This document shows positions 17,818 through 26,834 of a DNA stretch of 64,000 nucleotides, piece after piece. The notes beneath the pieces are model-generated. The model saw only the letters and a program-made list of their open reading frames with translations, ran no database searches and was not told the DNA's origin. Numbering within the stretch: position 1 is the first letter of the stretch; each line of letters starts with the position of its first letter. Source of the DNA: Algoriphagus iocasae (GTDB taxonomy: Bacteria > Bacteroidota > Bacteroidia > Cytophagales > Cyclobacteriaceae); contig NZ_JACIJO010000001.1 of assembly GCF_014206875.1 (NCBI RefSeq), forward strand, positions 930,001 to 994,000, in the 5' to 3' direction. The translations under genes were made by a program, and so were the position numbers.

Positions 17818-20800
17818 ATGAGAAAAATTCTATCAATTTCTTTCACTTTGGTTTTGATGCTTGGGGCCATAGCCCTTGCGCAAGGTCAAAGTAGGGTCTT
17901 GAAAGGAGTTGTGACAGCTTCGCCGGATGGGTTACCCATGCCAGGTGTCACAATTTTGGACAAGAGCAATCAGACCGGTACTACCACAAATATTGATGGT
18001 GAGTATTCGATTTCTGTAGGACCAAATTCAGTTTTGGTTTTTTCGTTTATAGGTTATGCTACCCAAGAAATTACGGTAGGTAATCAAACGGAACTAAACA
18101 TCAACTTAGAAGAAGACGCAAACGAACTTTCTGAAGTGGTAGTTACCGCTTTGGGTATCAGTAAGGAAAAGGAAAAATTGGGTTATTCCTTAACTGAAGT
18201 TGATAGTGAGTCATTGACAAAAGCACGCGAAACTAACGTGGCGAACTCCCTGGCTGGCCGAGTAGCTGGCTTAGTAGTTAAAGGAACCAGTTCGGGACCA
18301 GGTGGTACTTCAAAAGTATTATTGAGAGGTGTTCCAAGTATTAACGGTTCAGGTTCTCCATTATATGTGATCAATGGTGTGCCAATGGATAATACACAAA
18401 GAGGTGGATCAGGTCAGTGGGGTGGAAGTGATAATGGTGATGGTATCGGTAACCTTTCACCAGATGATATCGAAACGATGACAGTTTTGAAAGGTCAAGC
18501 AGCTTCTGCCTTATATGGAACTCGAGCTTCCAATGGTGTGATTTTGATCACGACTAAATCAGGAAGCAAAGGTGGTGATTGGAGTGCAAGTTATAATTTG
18601 AATTACATGGTGGAAAACCCTGTAGATTTTACTGATTTCCAGAATCAGTATGGTCAAGGTACAGGAGGTCAAAGACCTACTACCGCAACAGATGCTCAAA
18701 CTACAGGTAGATTAGCTTGGGGAGAGCGAATGGGAGGTAACGTAATTGGATTTGATGGGAATCAATACCCTTATTCACCAACCAATGATGGTTATTTAGA
18801 TTTCTATAGAACTGGATCCAATTTTACTAATACTGTTTCAGTTTCTAAAGGTTTGGGTACAGATGGATCTTTCAGAATGTCGGTTTCTAATCTTGATTCT
18901 AAATCGATCGTTCCAAATAGCGGAATGGATAGATTGAGCTTAAACCTAAATGTAGATCAGAATATTACAGATAAGTTGAATGTTACCGCAATGGTAAATT
19001 ACATTGACCAAAAATCAACTAATATTCCGTTTCTAAGCGATGGTCCAAAAAATCCAAACAACTTCTTGTTCTTGGCACCAAATATTAGCCAGAGCATTTT
19101 TGCTCCTGGATTCGACGCTGCAACAGGTGCTGAAACTGTGTTTAGTGATGATATCTATGTGACAAACCCTTATTTTATTGTCAATCAAGGAATTAACGAT
19201 CAGGGAAGGAAAAGAACTATATCTGCTTTGTCTACTAAGTATAGCTTTACTAAAGATATCTATGCCATGGTCAGAATCGGAAATGATGTTTCTAATGATG
19301 ACTTCTACAGCATCGATCCTTATGGGTTGGCATATTCGGCAAACCTTCAAGGTAACTTGAACTCCAGAGGTCAATCTACTAGATCAGAATTGAACATTGA
19401 TGGTATTTTTGGAGCAAAAGTTAACCTGACAGAAGGAATAGAATTAGATGCATTAGTAGGTGGTAACATTCGGAAAAATAAATTTGAGTCTGTAAGTGTT
19501 GGAGGTAGTCGATTTGTATTGCCATACCTCTATTCACCTTTTAACGTTGAGGCGTTTTCTAGAGGATATTCCTTCTCGGAATTGGAAGTTCATTCAGGCT
19601 TTTATTCTCTTGACTTTGGAATCAAAGATTTCTTGACTTTATCCACTACTGGTAGATATGATGTTTACAGTACATTGACTAGTTCAGTTTCTGATGATAA
19701 TAGTATTTTCTCTCCATCAGTATCTGCGGCTTTTCTTTTCGATAAATTCTTGAATATCCCAGCAATGGACTTTGGTAAATTCAGAGCTTCTTATGCTGTT
19801 ACGAGTGGTGATCCAGGAGTTGCTTATAGTAATCAGTTATATTACTCCTCTGCAAATTCATATGCTGGTGTTCCCGCAGGATCTGCTCCAACTTCATTAC
19901 CAAACCTATTCTTAAAACCATTTACGACGGATGAAATAGAGCTTGGTTTGGATATGAATTTTTACAACAATCGATTAGGTTTTGATATTGCTTATTACAC
20001 AAAAACCACTCATAACGAAATCATGAATGCGAGTTTAAGTATAGCTTCCGGTTTCAGCAGTGCAGTAGTAGCGACTGGTTCGATTCAAAACAAGGGGATT
20101 GAAATACTATTAACTGGTAAGCCAATTCAAAATCAAAACTTTACTTGGACTTCGTCATTTAACTTGACGAATGTGAAAAATGAAGTATTAAGTACTGACG
20201 AAAATAATGGCCCAATTAATCTTGGACAAAATAGAGCAACCCTAGGAAATGCCGTTACAGCTTTCGTAGTAGGAGAGGCAGGGCCACAAATCAGAGCTTA
20301 TGACTATGCATACAATTCTGATGGAAGTATTCAAGTCGATGAAGCAGGACTTCCGGTTCGCGGTGAATTGATCAATATGGGCACTGTTCTTCCGACGCTT
20401 TATGGTGGATGGAATAACGAATTCAATTTTAAAGGAATTTCATTCTCTTTCTTGATTGACTACAATTATGGAAACAAGGTGCTTTCAGCAACTGAGTTTT
20501 ATTCCACTTTCAGAGGTTTGAATAAAGTGACCTTAGAAGGAAGAGAATCAGGTGTAACTACGGGAGGAGTAACAGCTCCAGCTCAAGCATACTATCAGGC
20601 TTTAGCTCAGAATGTTACTAGTACATCAGTAGTAGACGGTGACTTCATCAAATTGAGACAATTGACTTTGGGATACTCCTTACCAGCTAGCTGGTTTGGA
20701 AATACTCCTGTAATAAAAGGTTTGGATATTTCATTTGTTGCTAGAAATCTGGCATATCTAATGAGAAAAGCCAAAAATATTGATCCTGAAGCAAGTTTTG

Positions 20801-20889
20801 GTTCTAATATCAATTTTGCTGGTATTGAAGGAACTGCCCTTCCTAGTACAAGATCGTTTGGTTTTAACCTGAACTTCAAATTGAACTAA
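17818..20889 (+). CDS. SusC/RagA-type TonB-dependent outer membrane transporter (copy 2)
   Basis: 1023 residues. It has a signal peptide (about 1-23, ending IALAQGQ), a carboxypeptidase-regulatory-like domain, a plug with GVPSINGSGSPLYVINGVP and MTVLKGQAASALYGTRASNG, then a beta-barrel. The first 110 residues are nearly superimposable on SusC1 (shared strings KGVVTASPDG and SVGPNSVLVFSFIG), while the rest is only family-level similar. This points to duplication with later divergence or exchange of the plug and barrel. SusD2 starts 2 bases after its stop, so the two are translationally close-coupled. Confidence 0.95.
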   Translation: MRKILSISFTLVLMLGAIALAQGQSRVLKGVVTASPDGLPMPGVTILDKSNQTGTTTNIDGEYSISVGPNSVLVFSFIGYATQEITVGNQTELNINLEEDANELSEVVVTALGISKEKEKLGYSLTEVDSESLTKARETNVANSLAGRVAGLVVKGTSSGPGGTSKVLLRGVPSINGSGSPLYVINGVPMDNTQRGGSGQWGGSDNGDGIGNLSPDDIETMTVLKGQAASALYGTRASNGVILITTKSGSKGGDWSASYNLNYMVENPVDFTDFQNQYGQGTGGQRPTTATDAQTTGRLAWGERMGGNVIGFDGNQYPYSPTNDGYLDFYRTGSNFTNTVSVSKGLGTDGSFRMSVSNLDSKSIVPNSGMDRLSLNLNVDQNITDKLNVTAMVNYIDQKSTNIPFLSDGPKNPNNFLFLAPNISQSIFAPGFDAATGAETVFSDDIYVTNPYFIVNQGINDQGRKRTISALSTKYSFTKDIYAMVRIGNDVSNDDFYSIDPYGLAYSANLQGNLNSRGQSTRSELNIDGIFGAKVNLTEGIELDALVGGNIRKNKFESVSVGGSRFVLPYLYSPFNVEAFSRGYSFSELEVHSGFYSLDFGIKDFLTLSTTGRYDVYSTLTSSVSDDNSIFSPSVSAAFLFDKFLNIPAMDFGKFRASYAVTSGDPGVAYSNQLYYSSANSYAGVPAGSAPTSLPNLFLKPFTTDEIELGLDMNFYNNRLGFDIAYYTKTTHNEIMNASLSIASGFSSAVVATGSIQNKGIEILLTGKPIQNQNFTWTSSFNLTNVKNEVLSTDENNGPINLGQNRATLGNAVTAFVVGEAGPQIRAYDYAYNSDGSIQVDEAGLPVRGELINMGTVLPTLYGGWNNEFNFKGISFSFLIDYNYGNKVLSATEFYSTFRGLNKVTLEGRESGVTTGGVTAPAQAYYQALAQNVTSTSVVDGDFIKLRQLTLGYSLPASWFGNTPVIKGLDISFVARNLAYLMRKAKNIDPEASFGSNINFAGIEGTALPSTRSFGFNLNFKLN

Positions 20890-20891
20890 CA

Positions 20892-22490
20892 ATGAAAAAA
20901 TATTTAAGTATAATTTTATCGGGGTTGTTTTTGACTGTTGCAAGTTGCGATGGTGACTTCGCTGATATTAACACTGACCCTAATAGTGCCGATGGGAATG
21001 TATTTGATCCAAATTTGATTTTGCCGACAGTTTCTTATAATTATGGCAATATGATGACTGGTTATACAGGTGCAATTCTGTTCCAGAGTATGTGGATCCA
21101 AGCGATGGCTTCAACTTCAACTGGTGGAGCAAATTACTATTCCAACGCGGATAAATATGTGGCCTCAGGTAGTACAAACAGCTACATACAAAGTGTTTGG
21201 AATGATGGTTTTGCCTCTTCTTCAAGAGTAAATCAAATGCAAAGTTTGGCAATGGACAAAGGTTTTACCAACCTAAGTGCAGTAGGCCAGATATGGAAAG
21301 TTTTGACTCTATCTTTTGTATCAGATGTTTATGGTGATATTCCTTATTCTGAGGCATTAAAAGCTGATGAGGGAATTACGCAACCAAAATATGATTCTCA
21401 GTCTGAGGCATATATGAGCATGTTGTCCGATTTGGAGGCTGCTTTGAGTACTTTGGGCTCAGGTAGTGACCCTATCAAAAATGATGTGCTTTATGGTGGA
21501 GATATCTCCAAGTGGAAAAAGCTTGGTTATTCCATCATGTTGAGAATGGCAATGAGATTGGTTGATGTCGATCCTTCTACTGCACAAACATATGTTACAA
21601 AAGCACTTGCAGGTGGTGTATTTGCTTCTGCAGCAGATGAAGCTGTTTTGGTTTCTGATCAAAACAATGGATATGCTAATTCAAGTGCGAATGCCTTGAA
21701 CGTAACAGATGATGTGTATGAAGTTCGTTGGTCTAAAAACATGATTGATTTCTTGAAGTCTACTAATGATCCTAGGCTTTCTATAGTTGCTGAGGTACCA
21801 CCAGCTGGACTTGCGGCTAATAGAAATGGAAATGTCGTTGGTGATAAATCTCCAAGTGCTCAAATCGGTTTACCAAATGGATATGATTTAAAAGGTGGAG
21901 CAGACGATGTTTCAAATGAACCTAACTATCCAGGTCCTACAGGTTCAGGAGATGATGTAGCACCAATAGGGGCTTATTCTAGACCTACAGCAATTTATAG
22001 AGACAGAGATGCACCAGTATTTATCCTGACTTATGCAGAAGTTCAATTATTGTTGGCCGATGCAGCAGCAAGAGGTTTAAATGTTCCAGGTACTGCTGCT
22101 AGCTATTATGCGGCAGGTGTTGAAGGAGCTTTGATTTCTATAGGAAAATTTGGTGGAGGTAGTGTCTCTGCTGGAGATGCTGCTGCTTTTGCTGCAGCAA
22201 ACCCATTGAACACAAGTAGCTCTGCTGCTTCTTTGAAGATGATAAATGAGCAAATTTGGGCAACAACAAGTTTGTTGGCAAACTTTGTGGAATCTTGGAA
22301 TAACTGGAAAAGATCTGGTTACCCAGAGTTGACTCCTGTCAACTACACCGGAAACTTCTCAGGAGGCCAGATTCCAAGAAGACAGCTTTATCCTGCTTCA
22401 GAAAGTACTACTAATCCAGAAGGATTGGCAGGTGCAATTGCTAATATGGGTGGTGACACTTGGGTGAATTCTGTATGGTGGGATAAATAA
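20892..22490 (+). CDS. SusD/RagB-type nutrient-binding lipoprotein (copy 2)
   Basis: 532 residues. The lipobox ends at C19 (TVASC). The sequence follows the SusD-like_2 pattern: DINTDPN directly after the lipobox, DVYGDIPYSEAL near residue 147, WKKLGYSIMLRMAMRL near 207, and a C-terminal segment with WATTSLLANFVESWNNWKRSGYPEL. It would sit on the cell surface as the ligand-capturing lid of SusC2. Similarity to SusD1 is only moderate, in line with separate ligands. A terminator follows, so the downstream ROK-like gene is read from another promoter or by read-through. Confidence 0.93.
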   Translation: MKKYLSIILSGLFLTVASCDGDFADINTDPNSADGNVFDPNLILPTVSYNYGNMMTGYTGAILFQSMWIQAMASTSTGGANYYSNADKYVASGSTNSYIQSVWNDGFASSSRVNQMQSLAMDKGFTNLSAVGQIWKVLTLSFVSDVYGDIPYSEALKADEGITQPKYDSQSEAYMSMLSDLEAALSTLGSGSDPIKNDVLYGGDISKWKKLGYSIMLRMAMRLVDVDPSTAQTYVTKALAGGVFASAADEAVLVSDQNNGYANSSANALNVTDDVYEVRWSKNMIDFLKSTNDPRLSIVAEVPPAGLAANRNGNVVGDKSPSAQIGLPNGYDLKGGADDVSNEPNYPGPTGSGDDVAPIGAYSRPTAIYRDRDAPVFILTYAEVQLLLADAAARGLNVPGTAASYYAAGVEGALISIGKFGGGSVSAGDAAAFAAANPLNTSSSAASLKMINEQIWATTSLLANFVESWNNWKRSGYPELTPVNYTGNFSGGQIPRRQLYPASESTTNPEGLAGAIANMGGDTWVNSVWWDK

Positions 22491-22527
22491 TTCCTAAAGA
22501 ATAACATATTTCATAGATAGATTACCG

Positions 22528-22566
22528 GAAGAGGTTTTGATTCATATCAAAGCCTCTTCTTTTTTT
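22528..22566 (+). terminator. Rho-independent terminator after susD2
   Basis: A 13-bp stem with one G-T pair (22528-22540 with 22547-22559; GAAGAGG against CCTCTTC) is followed by a run of T to 22566. Confidence 0.88.
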
Positions 22567-22637
22567 AATCGTTTTGTTTCAGATTTAGTGCTTTTCATCT
22601 TTCCCAAGTCAACAGTACTGAATATCTTTAATGCTGT

Positions 22638-23492
22638 ATGATACGAATAGGAGTAGATATTGGAGGCTCTCACATTTCAGCTGCCAAAGTTCATTTAGAG
22701 TCAGGAAAAGTATCTTTTTCGGATTTTCACGAGGCAGATGTAAATACTTTTGGAAAAAAAGAGGAGATCATTGAAAGTTGGTGTGAAGTGATAAAATCAT
22801 CTTCAGGAAGTTCTCGAGATATTCAGATCGGAATTGCAATGCCAGGGCCTTTTGACTACCCAAATGGAATTTCTCTGATTAAAGAACAAGGAAAAATGGC
22901 ATCCTTTTACCAAGTCTCGGTCAAAAACCTGCTTGCAAAAAATCTGGAGATTCCTGAAAATCAAATCTCCTTCACAAATGATGCAGAGGCTTTTTTGATA
23001 GGAGAAAGTTACGCTGGCGCAGGGAAAGGATTTCAAAATTCAATAGGTCTTACTTTAGGGACTGGGCTAGGTTCTGCGATTAAAGTCCATGAATTCGTGA
23101 AAGATGCCAAGCTTTGGACAGCTCCTTTTCGGGATGGTATCGCCGAAGATTATCTTGGTACAGCCTGGTTTAAGAATGACGCCAGAGAGAATTTTAATTT
23201 TGAGATAAATGGTGTAAAAGACCTTTTTTCGAATGAGGTTAATCCATCTTTTCGACAGGCAATTTTTGAGAGATTTGGACGAGCATTAGGTGAGTTTTTG
23301 TTTCCTTATCTAATTCGATTAAAAACTGAAGGAGTGGTCCTTGGCGGTAAAATTAGTCTGGCTTCTGAATATTTTTTACCAACCACAAATGAATATTTAA
23401 AAACTATGGGATATTCAATCCCCATCAAAATCTCTGAACTTGGAGAAAAATCAGCACTTGTTGGAGCATGTCTGAGTGTCGAAGAAAAATAA
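22638..23492 (+). CDS. ROK-family kinase-like protein without the zinc motif
   Basis: 284 residues. The N-terminus has the phosphate-1 motif GVDIGGSH, and the middle has the catalytic NDAEAF (D115) and the phosphate-2 motif LGTGLGSA (140-147). These are the actin-like ATPase marks of ROK sugar kinases. The usual ROK zinc-binding C-x-C-G-x2-G-C motif is absent: the stretch after LGTGLGSA reads KLWTAPFRDGIAEDYLG instead. It may phosphorylate a sugar or aminosugar in the cytoplasm. The FAD oxidoreductase begins 5 bases downstream. Substrate and even kinase activity are unproven. Confidence 0.75.
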   Translation: MIRIGVDIGGSHISAAKVHLESGKVSFSDFHEADVNTFGKKEEIIESWCEVIKSSSGSSRDIQIGIAMPGPFDYPNGISLIKEQGKMASFYQVSVKNLLAKNLEIPENQISFTNDAEAFLIGESYAGAGKGFQNSIGLTLGTGLGSAIKVHEFVKDAKLWTAPFRDGIAEDYLGTAWFKNDARENFNFEINGVKDLFSNEVNPSFRQAIFERFGRALGEFLFPYLIRLKTEGVVLGGKISLASEYFLPTTNEYLKTMGYSIPIKISELGEKSALVGACLSVEEK

Positions 23493-23497
23493 AACCC

Positions 23498-25366
23498 ATG
23501 AAAATCACCCTGTTTTTTACCTTCTTTTGGATTTCACTATTGAGTTTTTCGTCTGCAGTTTTTGCTCAGCAGAAATATGATGTAATAATTGTTGGTGGAG
23601 GTGCCAGTGGAACTGCTGCTGGGATTTCAGCTGGTAGGTTAGGTTCTAAAACATTGATTATAGAGTCTACTCCTTGGCTGGGAGGGATGCTTACTTCTGC
23701 CGGAGTGTCGGCTATTGATGGGAATCATCGGCTTCCATCAGGGATTTGGGGTGAGTTCAGGTTAAAACTAGAAGAGTATTATGGAGGTCCGGAAAAATTG
23801 GCAACAGGCTGGGTGAGCAACACACTTTTTGAGCCGAAAGTAGGAAATCAAATTCTTCAGGAAATGGCTAAATCTGTAGAGAATCTGACAGTCACATTTA
23901 ACAGTTCTTGGCAAAAAGCTGAGTATTCAGAAAAGCTTTGGACGGTAACTTTCTTGAAAGATGGGGAACAAATTGAAGTTCAAGCCCCTATTTTGATTGA
24001 TGCGACAGAATTAGGAGATGTTGCTGCTGCGCAAGGTTTAACCTATCGGATTGGAATGGATGCCAGAGATGAAATTGGAGAAAGCTTTGCTCCAGAAGAA
24101 AGTAATGATATCATACAGGATTTAACTTATGTGGTAACACTCCAGGATTATGGGGAAGGTGCCGATAAAACCATTCCGAAACCTTCAAATTATGATCCTG
24201 CGGAATTTGAATGTGCTTGTGCACATTCTGATCCTATTACTGATAAGGCTGCAGTTTCAGATTGCCAAAAAATGATCAATTATGGTAAGCTCCCTAATGG
24301 CAAATACATGATCAACTGGCCAAATTGTGGGAATGATTACTATCTGAATATCATTGAGAAAACACCTGAGGAGCGTGAAGAGGCATTAGAAGAAGCAAAA
24401 CAAGCGAGTCTCCGCTTTGTCTATTATATCCAGCATGAGTTGGGTTTCAAACATTTGGGAATTTCGGAGGAGGAATATCCCACAAAGGATATGCTTCCTA
24501 TGATCCCTTATCATAGAGAATCAAGACGGTATGTTGGGATGGTGGATTTCACGCTGCCTTATGTTCGTACACCCTTTGAAGCCCCATCACCATTTTATCG
24601 TACAGGCGCAGCGGTAGGAGACTATACGATAGATCATCATCACAAGAAAAATCCCGAAGCTCCAGCCATTGATTTTATCAAAATCAGAGTTCCATCTTAC
24701 AATATTCCCTTAGGTTCGCTAGTTCCAAAAGAACACCCAGCTTTGATCCTGGCAGAAAAGAGTATTTCCGTATCAAACATCGTCAATGGTGCGACCAGAT
24801 TGCAACCAGTGGTTCTTGGGATTGGTCAGGCATCGGGAGTTTTGGCTTCAGTCGCAATGAAGGAAAAAATTGAGCTACAGAAAGTCTCGATTCGCCAAGT
24901 TCAATCTGTTTTGCTTTCTCAAAATGCTTATATCATGCCATTTCTGGATATGAGTCCTTCGGATGAGAATTTCATCGCCATTCAAAAAATCGGTGCCACC
25001 GGGATTTTAAAAGGGGAGGGAGTTCCCTACCTCTGGGCAAACCAAATGTGGTTTTATCCGGATCGCCTTGTGACAGAATTTGAGTTGATAGATGGCCTGA
25101 GACCTTATTATCCAACACTGAAGGACTTTTGGGGAGCATCCGGAGACTATTTAACAGGACAAAGGTTTCAAGTTTTGTTGGATGTAGTTAAACCCAAAAC
25201 TCCATTATTGGAAATTGCACAAGCTTGGAATAGAAGAGGTCTTGAAGGATCTTTTAATACAGATTTAATACTCAATAGAGAACAAGTTTCGGTTCTTATT
25301 GATGAATTATTGAATCCATTTTCAGTAGAAGTAAACTGGAAAGGGGAGTTAGTTATGATCAACTAA
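23498..25366 (+). CDS. Secreted FAD-dependent oxidoreductase (FAD_oxidored family)
   Basis: 622 residues from ATG 23498, which directly precedes a signal peptide ending SAVFAQQ; an earlier in-frame ATG at 23468 overlaps the ROK-like gene and was not used. The FAD motif VIIVGGGASGTAAG follows, then PWLGGMLTSAG and DATELGDVAAA, hallmarks of the PF12831-type family. The last 150 residues contain SLH-like repeats (ATGILKGEG and WANQMWFYPDRLVTEFELI). Proteins of this family occur with Bacteroidota glycan loci and probably oxidise a sugar or an associated group in the periplasm. The gene converges on the sulfatase with 6 bases between stops. Confidence 0.82.
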   Translation: MKITLFFTFFWISLLSFSSAVFAQQKYDVIIVGGGASGTAAGISAGRLGSKTLIIESTPWLGGMLTSAGVSAIDGNHRLPSGIWGEFRLKLEEYYGGPEKLATGWVSNTLFEPKVGNQILQEMAKSVENLTVTFNSSWQKAEYSEKLWTVTFLKDGEQIEVQAPILIDATELGDVAAAQGLTYRIGMDARDEIGESFAPEESNDIIQDLTYVVTLQDYGEGADKTIPKPSNYDPAEFECACAHSDPITDKAAVSDCQKMINYGKLPNGKYMINWPNCGNDYYLNIIEKTPEEREEALEEAKQASLRFVYYIQHELGFKHLGISEEEYPTKDMLPMIPYHRESRRYVGMVDFTLPYVRTPFEAPSPFYRTGAAVGDYTIDHHHKKNPEAPAIDFIKIRVPSYNIPLGSLVPKEHPALILAEKSISVSNIVNGATRLQPVVLGIGQASGVLASVAMKEKIELQKVSIRQVQSVLLSQNAYIMPFLDMSPSDENFIAIQKIGATGILKGEGVPYLWANQMWFYPDRLVTEFELIDGLRPYYPTLKDFWGASGDYLTGQRFQVLLDVVKPKTPLLEIAQAWNRRGLEGSFNTDLILNREQVSVLIDELLNPFSVEVNWKGELVMIN

Positions 25367-25372
25367 GAATTC

Positions 25373-26815
25373 TTATTCCTCAATCCTCCCATGTTTTCTT
25401 AAGCCTTTTCCTTCGGATTCTGTTAAAGCATCCCCCATATCCGCCCTTGCTTCTTCAGCAAATTGATTCAATTTGGAAACAATCTCAGGATTGTTTCCTG
25501 AAACATCCGTAGTTTCATTAGGGTCGGTAGATAAGTCAAAAAGTTCGGCGTTTTCTTGGTTCAGCATGTGATATTTGACAGGGATGCCATCATTTCTCAT
25601 TTCCGTTCCTTCCGGAATACTTCTGTAAGCATGTGGGAAAACCATCTTCCATTTCCCATATATGACAGCCTGCAATTCATTCCGGTTATAATATGCGAAA
25701 TAAGGCTTGGGATCCATTTCTTTCCCTTCGAGGATTGGTAAAATGCTCCTCCCATCAATTGGTAACTCAAGAAGTTTTGAGTTTGTGATTTCTGCCAAAG
25801 TAGGAAGAATATCAATGGTCATGGCAGCCTGATTTTCTACTTTTCCAGCAGGAAAATGACCTGGCCATACAAAAATCCCCGGTTCACGGATTCCTCCATC
25901 CCAAGATGTTCCTTTTCCTTCTCGTAAACCACCAGTCAATCCTGCATGTCCTCCATATGAAAGCCATGGGCCATTGTCAGAAGTAAAAATGATAATGGTG
26001 TTTTTGTCCAAGCCAAGTTCTTCCAATTTCTTTCTCACTTGGCCTACAGACCAATCTACCTCCATCATCACATCTCCGTAAAGCCCTTGTTCAGACTTCC
26101 CCTTAAACTTGTCAGAAACGAAGAGAGGTACATGGGTCATGCTATGTGCCAAATAAAGGAAAAAAGGCTTGTCTTTACTTTGCTCGATAAACTTGATTGC
26201 CTCCTCTGTGTAATTTGTAGTCAACATACTTTGGTCATCAAGCGTGTCAATCACAGTCGTATTTCTATAAAGAGGAAGAGGAGGGTAATAATCTTTCACC
26301 TCAGGATGATGAGGCCACATATCGTTTGAATATGGTAATCCATAGTAGGAATCAAAGCCTTGTTCGGTTGGAAGAAATGGTGCCAAATGCCCCAAATGCC
26401 ACTTTCCAACCATTCCTGTGGTATATCCATTGCTTTTTAGCATCTCTGCAATAGTTGTTTCTTCAGGATTTAATCCATGTTTTGCAGAGTGATCTAAAGC
26501 TCCAAAAATCTCAAGTCTATTGGCATAAGTGCCTGTTAAAAGTGCAGCTCTTGATGCCGAACAAACCGCATGAGGAACATAAAACTGAGTGAATCGAACC
26601 CCGTCAGCAGCCAGTTGATCCAGGTTTGGGGTTTTCCACTGTGTAGCACCATAAACACCCAAGTCTCCATAGCCCATGTCATCTGCAAAAATCAAAACTA
26701 TGTTGGGCTTAGTTGGACTTTCTTCGCTTATTTTTTCCTCTTTGGTATTACAAGAGAAGAGGCTTAAAAAAGCTATAAAGGCTGTGAATTGATGGATTGA
26801 CTTATGGAATCGCAT
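25373..26815 (-). CDS. Sulfatase, S1 (formylglycine) type, lipoprotein
   Basis: 480 residues. A lipobox cysteine C22 (SLFSC) places it on a membrane surface facing the periplasm or outside. NIVLIFADDMGYGDLG carries the first metal ligands (D45, D46). The sulfatase signature CSASRAALLTGTY holds C85, the residue converted to formylglycine, and R89. TSDNGPW near the middle carries further metal ligands. It would remove sulfate esters from a sugar or similar compound. It is the last gene of the minus-strand operon, 19 bases after the haloperoxidase-like gene. No maturase for the formylglycine is in the window. Confidence 0.93.
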   Translation of the reverse strand: MRFHKSIHQFTAFIAFLSLFSCNTKEEKISEESPTKPNIVLIFADDMGYGDLGVYGATQWKTPNLDQLAADGVRFTQFYVPHAVCSASRAALLTGTYANRLEIFGALDHSAKHGLNPEETTIAEMLKSNGYTTGMVGKWHLGHLAPFLPTEQGFDSYYGLPYSNDMWPHHPEVKDYYPPLPLYRNTTVIDTLDDQSMLTTNYTEEAIKFIEQSKDKPFFLYLAHSMTHVPLFVSDKFKGKSEQGLYGDVMMEVDWSVGQVRKKLEELGLDKNTIIIFTSDNGPWLSYGGHAGLTGGLREGKGTSWDGGIREPGIFVWPGHFPAGKVENQAAMTIDILPTLAEITNSKLLELPIDGRSILPILEGKEMDPKPYFAYYNRNELQAVIYGKWKMVFPHAYRSIPEGTEMRNDGIPVKYHMLNQENAELFDLSTDPNETTDVSGNNPEIVSKLNQFAEEARADMGDALTESEGKGLRKHGRIEE

Positions 26816-26834
26816 AGTTTGTTTTTTATTTTAC

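Noticed and set aside
17694..17894. Small plus-strand ORF at the start of susC2
   Set aside because: It lies in the AT-rich leader and runs into the SusC2 signal peptide in another frame; no coding character.
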